Assembly: GCF_017426725.1 (NCBI RefSeq)
Contig: NZ_JAERMS010000024.1
Span: 1 to 42,622, forward strand
Direction of reading: 5' to 3'
Source of the DNA: Prevotella illustrans
GTDB lineage: Bacteria > Bacteroidota > Bacteroidia > Bacteroidales > Bacteroidaceae
DNA length: 42,622 bases
The position numbers and the translations under genes are program-made. Below the pieces are notes generated by a model that made no database searches, was not told the DNA's origin, and saw only the letters and a list, made by a program, of their open reading frames with translations. How positions within the stretch are numbered: position 1 is the stretch's first letter; every line of letters begins with the position of its first letter. This document shows positions 35,670 through 42,622 of the stretch, one piece after another.

Positions 35670-36533
35670 ATGAAACTGAATTTAACAAAGCCACTGATTG
35701 TTTTCGATTTGGAATCAACAGGACTGGATATCGTATCTGATCGCATTATCCAAATCTCATACATCAAGGTATACCCCAACCAGACGGAAGAGCGCGGCAA
35801 TCTACTTATCAATCCGGGGAAAGCAATCCCTGCCGAAGTAGCCGAACTGACTGGGATTCATGACGATGACGTCGCAACGGCACCAACTTTCAAGGCCGTG
35901 GCCGCCCAATTAGAAAGCACGTTCAAGGGCTGTGACTTCGCCGGATTTAACTCAAACCACTTTGACATACCGCTACTGGCAGAAGAATTCCTACGTGCCG
36001 GGATAGATTTTGACTTCTCGAAATGCCGCCTTATCGACGCGCAAACAATTTTCCACAAAATGGAAAAAAGAAATCTGGCGGCTGCCTATAAATTCTATTG
36101 TGGACGGAAAATGGAAGAAGACTTTGAAGCTCATCGGGCCGACCAGGACACGGAAGCGACCTACAAGGTTTTGATGGGCGAACTGGACATGTATGCCCCT
36201 GGCAGGCAAGAAGAACCGGAGCGGCAGCTCGACAACAACATGGACGTGCTGAACGAGTTCTCAAAGAATAATAACAATGTGGATTTTGCAGGACGTATCG
36301 TCTGGAAAGAAATGAAAGACGCGCAGGGCAAACCTATTCTGGACAAAGACGGAAAGAGCCAAATGCAGGAGGTTTTCAACTTCGGAAAATACAAGGGATG
36401 GGCTGTGACCGATGTGCTTCATCGCGATTCGGGCTATTATAGCTGGATGCTGGCCAGCGAGTTTACCAATAACACCAAGCAGGTGCTGACAAGAATCAGG
36501 CTGCGCGAGTTTAACAAGAACAACAACCATTAA
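35670..36533 (+). CDS. DEDDh 3'-5' exonuclease with C-terminal DUF3820 domain
   Basis: A 287-residue DnaQ-like exonuclease: IVFDLESTGLD (first Asp and Glu), GFNSNHFDIPLL (Asp) and HRADQDTEAT (His and Asp) supply the DEDDh catalytic set. The C-terminal about 70 residues (FNFGKYKGWAVTDVLHRDSGYYSWML) form a DUF3820 domain, a combination usual in Bacteroidetes. The start at 35670 avoids the dnaN terminator. Could serve as a proofreading or repair nuclease; the partner is not known. Confidence 0.87.
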   Translation: MKLNLTKPLIVFDLESTGLDIVSDRIIQISYIKVYPNQTEERGNLLINPGKAIPAEVAELTGIHDDDVATAPTFKAVAAQLESTFKGCDFAGFNSNHFDIPLLAEEFLRAGIDFDFSKCRLIDAQTIFHKMEKRNLAAAYKFYCGRKMEEDFEAHRADQDTEATYKVLMGELDMYAPGRQEEPERQLDNNMDVLNEFSKNNNNVDFAGRIVWKEMKDAQGKPILDKDGKSQMQEVFNFGKYKGWAVTDVLHRDSGYYSWMLASEFTNNTKQVLTRIRLREFNKNNNH

Positions 36534-36546
36534 AACAACGATTTTC

Positions 36547-37473
36547 ATGATCGGACTCAAAACGCTGTTCAAACAATGCGTGTTCACTGTCTGCCTGGCG
36601 CTGATAGCCGGCCGGCCATGCAGCGCCCAGGAATTGCAGGCCAAAGTTGTCATCAACCATGCGCAGGTGCAAGGTACTGACGCAAGCGTCTTTGAGCAGC
36701 TGCAGAGCCAGATTACACAGTTTCTGAACGAACATAAATGGACCGCACTCCACTTTGAGAATCATGAACGCATTCCATGCAACTTCAATATCACGGTGAC
36801 AAGCTACGAAAAAGAGAGCAATCTCTTCAGCTGCAAAGCCATCATTCAGGCTAACAGGCCGGTCTACAACTCGTCGTATACAACAACGATCTACAGTAAT
36901 ACAGACAATGACTTTAACTTCGAATATTCACCGTTCGATCAGTTAAACTTCAATCAGCAGAATATTGACAACCAGTTGACAGCCCTGTTGGCCTACTACG
37001 CTTACCTGATAATCGGAATCAACTTGGATTCTTTCAGCCAGATGGGAGGAGACGACTGCTTGTCTTTGTGCATGGACATTGCCAACAATGCCCAAGGCCT
37101 TAACTTTTCGGGATGGAAAAGTTTCTCCGACCAACGCAACCGGTTTGCTATTATCAACGGGTATCTGGACGAAGGTATGCGCCCATTACGTCAGTTACAA
37201 TATGACTATTATCGCACAGGGCTTGACATCATGGTCGAAAACGCGTCCAGAGGCAGAGCCAATATTTCTACAGCATTGGAAAACGACTTGAAAAAGTGTC
37301 ATGAAGCCCGGCCACTCAGTCTTTGGCCCCAGATCTGGACAGATTTTAAAAGAGACGAACTGGCCAATATCTATCAAGGACACGGCTCGGCCAAAGAGAA
37401 AGAGACTGTTCATGATATTCTACTAAATATCAATGCAAGTCAGAACAACGCTTGGGAAAAAATCATTCAATAA
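36547..37473 (+). CDS. porD: DUF4835 / PorD-like type IX secretion-associated protein
   Basis: A 308-residue exported protein with a signal peptide (MIGLKTLFKQCVFTVCLALIAGRPCSAQ) and the DUF4835 body (ELQAKVVINHAQVQGTDASVFEQLQSQITQFLN, IPCNFNITVTSYEKESN, LLAYYAYLIIGINLDSFSQMGGD). The family includes PorD of Porphyromonas gingivalis, linked to the type IX secretion system. No other T9SS gene is in the window, and Prevotella-type genomes may use it differently, so the symbol is by similarity. Its stop overlaps the recN start (TAATG). Confidence 0.8.
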   Translation: MIGLKTLFKQCVFTVCLALIAGRPCSAQELQAKVVINHAQVQGTDASVFEQLQSQITQFLNEHKWTALHFENHERIPCNFNITVTSYEKESNLFSCKAIIQANRPVYNSSYTTTIYSNTDNDFNFEYSPFDQLNFNQQNIDNQLTALLAYYAYLIIGINLDSFSQMGGDDCLSLCMDIANNAQGLNFSGWKSFSDQRNRFAIINGYLDEGMRPLRQLQYDYYRTGLDIMVENASRGRANISTALENDLKKCHEARPLSLWPQIWTDFKRDELANIYQGHGSAKEKETVHDILLNINASQNNAWEKIIQ

Positions 37474-39134
37474 TGCTTAAACAATTATACATCAAGAACT
37501 TCACGCTCATAGATGAACTCAATATTCAGTTTCATCAAGGATTCTCGGTCATAACGGGCGAGACGGGCGCAGGAAAGAGTATTATTTTAGGAGCAATCGC
37601 GCTTCTACTGGGACAGCGGGCTGATTCAAAATCGATTAAGCAAGGATGTCATAAATGTGTCGTAGAAGCTCACTTCGATTTATCAAGATACGATATGCGG
37701 GAGTTTTTCTTGCAGAACGATATAGACTACGATGATACAGACTGCATTATCCGACGCGAAATTAATAGCAATGGAAAAAGCAGAGGGTTTATCAATGACC
37801 AGCCGGCAGCAATCGGATTGATGCGAGAACTGGGCGAACATCTTATAGATATTCACAGCCAACATCAAAATCTTTTACTCAACAAAGAAGATTTTCAACT
37901 CAATATTGTAGATATTCTGGCTAAAGATGATGATATCCGACAAGCGTATCGGCAATCTTATGAGGCATATAAGGCTGCCGTTGCTCAGCTGGAGGCGTTG
38001 AAGGAAGAGATACAAAAGAATCTGCAAAACGAGGATTTCTTAAGGTTTCAGACTAAAGAATTGGAAGAAGCCAACTTGGTAGCAGGCGAACAGGAAGAGC
38101 TGGAAACACTGACGCAAATGCTAAACCACGCCGAAGAGATAAAGTCTTCACTTTATAACACAAGCAATATTCTTATACAAGATGATGGTGGGTTAGTAAA
38201 CTCTTTAAAAGAGGCTTGCGCCAATCTTCATAATATAGAAGAAGTATTTCCGGAAATCAAAGAACAGTCGCAACGATTGGAGGCATGCTTTATTGAGTTG
38301 AAGGATATTTCGCACGATGTAGATAGGCAAGTAGATAAGATAGACTTTGATCCAAAACAACTGGATGACGCTAATCTAAGGTTGGATACAATCTATACGC
38401 TGGAAAAGAAATACCATGCCGCGACAACGGAAGAGCTAATTGAGATATTGGCAGAGCTTAAAAAGCGAATTGAATTGTTTGACCACAGCGACGAAAACCT
38501 GAAACGACAACAAGAAATCGTAGAAAAGCTGGAAGCGACTTGTAGACAACAGGCGGCCAAACTTTCGCGGCAGCGATCCGTTGCGGCCAAAAAGATTGAA
38601 ACAGAGTTGTTGAAAAGGCTTGTGCCGCTGGGCATTGCTAAAGCCAGATTCAGTATTCTATTGCAAGAAAAACCGCTTAGCCATGATGGGCAAGACAAGA
38701 TTTCATTCCTCTTCAGCGCTAATTCCACGACCGATATGCAGCCCATCAGTCAGGTGGCTTCGGGAGGAGAAATTGCCCGAGTAATGCTTTCGCTGAAAGC
38801 AATGATTAGCGGTGCCGTAAAACTTCCGACAATTATATTTGACGAAATCGACACGGGCGTGAGTGGTCGAGCCGCGGAAATGATGGGACAGATTATGTAC
38901 GAAATGGGATTGTCGAACCGACAGGTCATCAGCATTACCCATCTACCGCAAATCGCGGCCCGAGGAACGACGCATTATAAGGTTTCGAAAGAAGAGACTG
39001 ACATGGGAACGATTAGCAATATGAAAATTCTTACGACGGAAGAGCGTGTTGCCGAAATCGCGCAAATGCTAAGTGGCAGTAATATTACGGAAGCGGCCAT
39101 TAGTAACGCAAAAGATTTATTAAATATCAAATAA
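37473..39134 (+). CDS. recN: DNA repair protein RecN
   Basis: SMC-like ATPase acting on double-strand breaks. The 553-residue product begins MLKQLYIKNFTLIDELNIQF with Walker A GETGAGKS at residues 29-36; a long coiled coil fills the middle (about 150-400), and the C-terminal half has the signature VASGGEIARVMLSLK, Walker B IIFDEIDTGVSG and VISITHLPQIAA. The start at 37473 overlaps the upstream stop as TAATG; an in-frame ATG at 37452 is less likely because homologs begin MLKQL. Confidence 0.94.
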   Translation: MLKQLYIKNFTLIDELNIQFHQGFSVITGETGAGKSIILGAIALLLGQRADSKSIKQGCHKCVVEAHFDLSRYDMREFFLQNDIDYDDTDCIIRREINSNGKSRGFINDQPAAIGLMRELGEHLIDIHSQHQNLLLNKEDFQLNIVDILAKDDDIRQAYRQSYEAYKAAVAQLEALKEEIQKNLQNEDFLRFQTKELEEANLVAGEQEELETLTQMLNHAEEIKSSLYNTSNILIQDDGGLVNSLKEACANLHNIEEVFPEIKEQSQRLEACFIELKDISHDVDRQVDKIDFDPKQLDDANLRLDTIYTLEKKYHAATTEELIEILAELKKRIELFDHSDENLKRQQEIVEKLEATCRQQAAKLSRQRSVAAKKIETELLKRLVPLGIAKARFSILLQEKPLSHDGQDKISFLFSANSTTDMQPISQVASGGEIARVMLSLKAMISGAVKLPTIIFDEIDTGVSGRAAEMMGQIMYEMGLSNRQVISITHLPQIAARGTTHYKVSKEETDMGTISNMKILTTEERVAEIAQMLSGSNITEAAISNAKDLLNIK

Positions 39135-39150
39135 GAAAACTATTAAAAGA

Positions 39151-40809
39151 ATGAAGATACAACATTTTATCGTTGGGCTCATGCTCACTTGCAGCCTGAC
39201 AGCGATGGCCCAGCCGTCACCTATCGTTAAAGCGTCAAAATCGGTTTTCACCCTCACGACATTTGCAAAAGATGGATCTATTTTGGCTTCGTCACATGGC
39301 GTTTTTATTGGTAATAATGGTGAAGCCATAGCACTATGGACACCCTTTAAGGGCGCAGCCAAGGCTGTTGTCATTGACGCCAATGGTAATGAGATGAATG
39401 TTGAAACGATTGACGGGGCTAATGAAATTTACGATATTTGCAAGTTTAGAGTGAATAGAAAGACTACCGGCGCGACACTCGCTGCCAATCAGGCCAATAA
39501 GGGAGACAAAGTGTGGCTGGCAGCGTATTCCGTGAAAAAGACAAATGCCAAACAAATACCGGTAAACAATACAGAAAAATTTAATAACACCTATAATTAT
39601 TATATCTTTTCTTCACAAGAAGATGATATCAATATAGGATGTCCTATTCTTAATTCAAAAGGCGAGATACTGGGACTTCTGCAAAAATCAATTAAAGGAA
39701 ATGAAATACATGCAACAGACGCAAGGTTTGCCTACGACCAAAAAGTAACCGGCATGTCGGTAAATGACCCCGTGTTAAAGTCAACAGGGATTCGTACTAC
39801 CCTACCCAACACACACGATGACGCGCTGCTCACCATAATGATGTCGCAATCTACGCGTGATTCAATAACGCACGCGCAATATATCGCTGATTTCATCAAC
39901 AAATTTCCAAAATCAATTGAAGGCTATACGGCACAAGCAGAAGAGTATCTAAGCGCCAACCAATTTAATCAGGCTGATGAAATAATGAAACGTGCCATCA
40001 ATCAAATCGACAAAAAGGATGAAGCATATTCGGACTACGCGAAGATTATCTATCGAAAAGAAATCTTCAAGTCTGACCGGCCATTTGCAAATTGGTCATT
40101 GGATCTCGCATTAGAACAGTCGCAAAAGGCCTATACCTTCAATCCTAAGTCGATCTATAAACACCAGCAGGCACAAATTATCTATGCCAAGGGTGATTAC
40201 CAACAAGCCTACCGGATGTTTATGGAACTGACAAAGAGCGATATTAGAAATGGTGAAGTATTCTATGAAGCCGCACAATGCAAAGTCCAATTGAAAGCTC
40301 CCAAAGAAGAATACATGGCACTTCTTGATAGCGCGATAGCCGCTTGTCCACAACCTTTGACGGCTGTGGCAGCTCCTTATGTTCTTGCGCGTGGTGTAGC
40401 TTTTGATAATAACGGCAACTTACGCAAAGCTCTGGCAGACTACAATCAATATGACTCACTGATGGTGGGAAGGATTTTGGAACCTTCATTCTACTATACA
40501 AGATTTAAATGTGAAAGTAAACTACACCAATATCAACAAGCTCTTGCAGATATAGCCAGGGCTATTATTACCAATCCGCATGAGGCTACCTATTACGCTG
40601 AAATGGCCAGTTTGCAATTACGTGTGAAAATGTACGAACAGGCTGTAGAAACATGTGCACGTTGCCTCATGATTGAACCGGAATATCCAGACGCATGGCT
40701 TATCATGGGTATAGCACAAAAGCAGTTGGGCAAGAACGAAGAAGCTACTAAATCATTACAAAAAGCCCAAGAACTTGGAGATAAACGGGCAGAGCAATAC
40801 TTAAAGTAA
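39151..40809 (+). CDS. Exported degenerate trypsin-like domain fused to TPR repeats
   Basis: A 552-residue protein with a signal peptide (to about residue 20). Residues 22-215 follow a chymotrypsin-fold template, but the triad is broken: the His position reads ALWTPFKGA (T64), D95 is kept in IYDICKFRV, and the Ser motif GNSGGPLLN reads INIGCPILN (I162). Residues about 230-552 are tetratricopeptide repeats (for example AYRMFMELTKSDIRNGEVFYEAA; MYEQAVETCARCLMIEPEYPDAWLIMG). Probably a binding rather than cleaving protein. Sixteen bases after recN. No Pfam name assigned. Confidence 0.75.
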   Translation: MKIQHFIVGLMLTCSLTAMAQPSPIVKASKSVFTLTTFAKDGSILASSHGVFIGNNGEAIALWTPFKGAAKAVVIDANGNEMNVETIDGANEIYDICKFRVNRKTTGATLAANQANKGDKVWLAAYSVKKTNAKQIPVNNTEKFNNTYNYYIFSSQEDDINIGCPILNSKGEILGLLQKSIKGNEIHATDARFAYDQKVTGMSVNDPVLKSTGIRTTLPNTHDDALLTIMMSQSTRDSITHAQYIADFINKFPKSIEGYTAQAEEYLSANQFNQADEIMKRAINQIDKKDEAYSDYAKIIYRKEIFKSDRPFANWSLDLALEQSQKAYTFNPKSIYKHQQAQIIYAKGDYQQAYRMFMELTKSDIRNGEVFYEAAQCKVQLKAPKEEYMALLDSAIAACPQPLTAVAAPYVLARGVAFDNNGNLRKALADYNQYDSLMVGRILEPSFYYTRFKCESKLHQYQQALADIARAIITNPHEATYYAEMASLQLRVKMYEQAVETCARCLMIEPEYPDAWLIMGIAQKQLGKNEEATKSLQKAQELGDKRAEQYLK

Positions 40810-40832
40810 AAGCAAAGATTTATAATTATAAA

Positions 40833-40865
40833 AAGCGAGATGTTAACAACCGCAACATCTCGCTT
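40833..40865. terminator. Bidirectional terminator
   Basis: AAGCGAGATGTT and AACATCTCGCTT, a perfect 12-bp stem with a nine-base loop, between the converging TPR protein and serine palmitoyltransferase genes. On the minus strand it is followed by TTTATAATT. Confidence 0.82.
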
Positions 40866-40890
40866 ATATTTTCTTCGAAAAGAGTTACTA

Positions 40891-42078
40891 TTACTTAATA
40901 ATCCCTTCTTTAACAAATACTTCCTTGAGAGCTTGAACGCCACGCTCTACCTGTTCTTGCGTGTGACTGGCCATCAAAGCAAAACGAACCAAAGTATCTT
41001 GAGGCGCACATGCGGGTGGAATTACAGGGTTGATAAACACACCGGCTTCGAATGCAAGTTTGGTAACTTCAAAGGTCTTATTGATATCACGGACATACAA
41101 AGGAATTATTGGGCTCTCAGTATCACCGATTTCAAAGCCTTCTTCTCTGAAACGCCGCAAAGCATAATGTGTAATATCCCATAAGTGCTCCAAGCGCTCA
41201 GGCTCATTCTGAATAATATGCAATGCCTCTAAAGCCGCTGCTGTTGCCGCGGGGGTATCACTTGCAGAGAATATATATGTACGACAAGTATGGCGCAAAT
41301 AATTTATTGTGTCTTTATCCGCAGCAATAAATCCACCGATCGAAGCTAAGCTCTTTGAGAAAGTTCCCATGATCAAATCAACTTCATCTGTCAATCCGAA
41401 ATGATCACAAACACCACGACCTTGCTTGCCAAATACACCAAGACCATGAGCTTCGTCTACCATAAGGGAACAATTATATTTATGCTTCAATTCGACAATC
41501 TCCGGTAGTTTTGCCAAATCTCCTTCCATCGAGAACACACCATCGACAACAATCAATTTAACTGCTTCTTGTGGAAGTTTCTGCAGAACTCGCTCCAAAT
41601 CCTCCATGTCATTGTGCTTGTAATGAAGTTGTGTGGCAAAGCTTAATCTGCGACCATCCACAATACTCGCATGATCACGATCATCACAGATAATGTAATC
41701 GCCACGTCCCACTACAGCAGGAATGACACCGGCATTAACAGAAAAGCCTGTTGAAAAGCACAAAGCCTCATCCTTATGTTCAAATTCTGCAAGTTCTTTT
41801 TCTAACTGAACGTGCAAATCCAATGTCCCATTGAGGAATCTGCTACCTGCACAGCCGGAGCCATACTTATCCAAAGCCTTATGGGCGGCAGCAATAACTC
41901 TTTCATCTCCTGTAAGTCCGGTATAAGCATTAGAGCCAAACATCAAAACCTTATGTCCTTCCATTGTGACTTCAGGCCCTTGCTTACTGGTAATCGCACG
42001 AAAATACGGATACACTCCCGCTTCCATGAATTTCTGTGGCTCACGATAGGCAGCGTATCTTTCTTGTAATTGTCCCAT
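40891..42078 (-). CDS. spt: Serine palmitoyltransferase (alpha-oxoamine synthase)
   Basis: PLP enzyme joining serine and an acyl-CoA to make ketosphinganine, the first step of sphingolipid synthesis in Bacteroidales. The 395-residue protein contains FGSNAYTGLTGDERV, GSGCAGSRFLNGT, H136 in DRDHASIVDG, DEAHGLGVFG (208-217) and the PLP lysine K242 in GTFSKSLASIGG. The closest alternatives, BioF and Kbl, share the fold; the N-terminus MGQLQERYAAYREPQKFMEAG and FGSNAYTGL favour SPT. Terminator at its 3' end, own promoter. Confidence 0.9.
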   Translation of the reverse strand: MGQLQERYAAYREPQKFMEAGVYPYFRAITSKQGPEVTMEGHKVLMFGSNAYTGLTGDERVIAAAHKALDKYGSGCAGSRFLNGTLDLHVQLEKELAEFEHKDEALCFSTGFSVNAGVIPAVVGRGDYIICDDRDHASIVDGRRLSFATQLHYKHNDMEDLERVLQKLPQEAVKLIVVDGVFSMEGDLAKLPEIVELKHKYNCSLMVDEAHGLGVFGKQGRGVCDHFGLTDEVDLIMGTFSKSLASIGGFIAADKDTINYLRHTCRTYIFSASDTPAATAAALEALHIIQNEPERLEHLWDITHYALRRFREEGFEIGDTESPIIPLYVRDINKTFEVTKLAFEAGVFINPVIPPACAPQDTLVRFALMASHTQEQVERGVQALKEVFVKEGIIK

Positions 42079-42122
42079 TTTAATAAAGGTGTAGAAAAAC
42101 TACGTTAATTTTTTATAGGCTG

Positions 42123-42151
42123 CAAAGATACGAAAAATATGCGACTTCCAA
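42123..42151 (-). promoter_or_regulatory. Bacteroidetes-type promoter of the serine palmitoyltransferase gene
   Basis: Minus strand TATCTTTG (42130-42123) followed by C, with TTG about 18 bases upstream (42151-42149). It lies 45 bases before the ATG. Nearby TTCCAA (42146-42151) and TTGGAA (42162-42167) form an inverted repeat that overlaps the upstream box. Confidence 0.55.
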
Positions 42152-42190
42152 TTATTTTTTCTTGGAAAAGTGTTTTATAGAGAAAATTAA

Positions 42191-42216
42191 GGGTCAGTAG
42201 AAAATTAGTGGGGACA
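42191..42216. repeat. Terminal inverted repeat-like sequence, right copy
   Basis: GGGTCAGTAG followed by AAAATTAGTGGGGACA. Its reverse complement begins TGTCCCCACTAATTTTC and matches window bases 1-17 at 15 of 17 positions and 1-26 more weakly. Outward of it starts repeat copy C. No transposase flanks it. Confidence 0.4.
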
Positions 42217-42279
42217 GGTTTTACAAGGATCAATGATATCTACTATGCCTTGAATTATCTTTACATATACCCTCAAAAA

Positions 42280-42610
42280 AGTAGCGTTATTTTGAAAAAG
42301 AAAAGACTTGGACGAAAATAAGCGATTGTAGAGCGAGTTTATAAAGCGCTGGCTATCAGCACATTGCGCTTTTTAAGGTGTTTTCTCTTCGCTTTTTTTA
42401 CCCTTAATCGCTATGCTTTTAGGCCGCAATCGCGGCCCTTTCATCGGCTAAAAGATATGCTTTAGCGGCGTAATCGCTGTGCTTTGAGCCGATGAAAGTA
42501 TAGCTTTTGTGAAAAAAGGGTGTCGAAATCGGCAAATCAAAGAAGTTTTTCGCCATGCCGGTAGCTGGATGAAGCGTTGCGGAAGTGTTAAAATCAGGTA
42601 GTTTTTTCTG
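42280..42610. repeat. Mosaic intergenic repeat, copy C
   Basis: Gene-free block to the window end with many small inverted pieces (GGCCGCAATCGCGGCC; TTCATCGGCTAAAAG with CTTTGAGCCGATGAA). It shares the 22-base TTATAAA...GGCTATCAGC segment (42339-42360) and AAAATAAGCGATTG with copy B. The stretch 42217-42280 just before it shows nothing recognisable. Confidence 0.5.
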
Positions 42611-42622
42611 ACAAAAATCACG

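Noticed and set aside
1..42216. Whole window as one composite transposon between the inverted ends
   Set aside because: Content is dominated by housekeeping genes in ordinary order; two solo ends are a simpler reading.

Overview
The window reads as chromosome of a Bacteroidales bacterium, most likely Prevotella or a close relative. The basis is a fused lpxC-fabZ gene, a serine palmitoyltransferase, families largely restricted to Bacteroidetes (DUF3127, DUF4835/PorD, DUF5715, DUF5723, TIGR02757), GG-Bacteroidales peptide leaders, and promoters of the Bacteroidetes type (TTG or TTTG, 19-20 bases, TAnnTTTG) instead of E. coli -35/-10 boxes. No rRNA, tRNA or CRISPR array was seen.

Layout: 1-423 is gene-poor and opens with an inverted-repeat-like end. 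424-2099 holds folK overlapping an M64-family peptidase. 2220-4551 (minus) is a TonB-dependent receptor broken by a frameshift. 5140-5952 (minus) is a DUF5715 protein. 6070-12875 is a run of housekeeping genes (phoH, purC, menG, aroE, a purM-like gene, prfA, a 48-codon ORF, pyrF). 13041-17199 is the lipid A block lpxD, lpxC-fabZ, lpxA, then miaA. 17239-21509 carries a class A penicillin-binding protein and a PIF1/RecD-like helicase with a TPR-like tail. 25870-21539 (minus) is a MORN-repeat protein, glgB and a membrane protein. kdsB follows at 25983.

26715-30735 is the accessory part. It is visibly AT-richer than its surroundings and holds a decayed GG-leader cysteine-rich precursor peptide with an in-frame TAA, a second more decayed leader copy, two hairpins, an intact 934-residue outer-membrane beta-barrel gene, a cut-off signal-peptide ORF and a block of intergenic repeat. 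I read it as the remains of a small secreted-peptide/outer-membrane-protein system; no maturase, peptidase or ABC exporter is in view.

30766-42078 returns to ordinary genes: an MgtC-like gene with a premature TGA behind a palindrome-overlapped promoter, a TIGR02757 gene, a DUF5723 outer-membrane protein, a DUF3127 protein with an SSB-like acidic tip divergent from dnaN, a DEDDh exonuclease, porD-like DUF4835, recN, a degenerate trypsin-like/TPR protein and serine palmitoyltransferase. Three intergenic regions (about 4.8-5.1, 30.2-30.65 and 42.28-42.6 kb) share pieces of one mosaic repeat family.

All family names come from recognising sequence motifs by eye; no database search was run.
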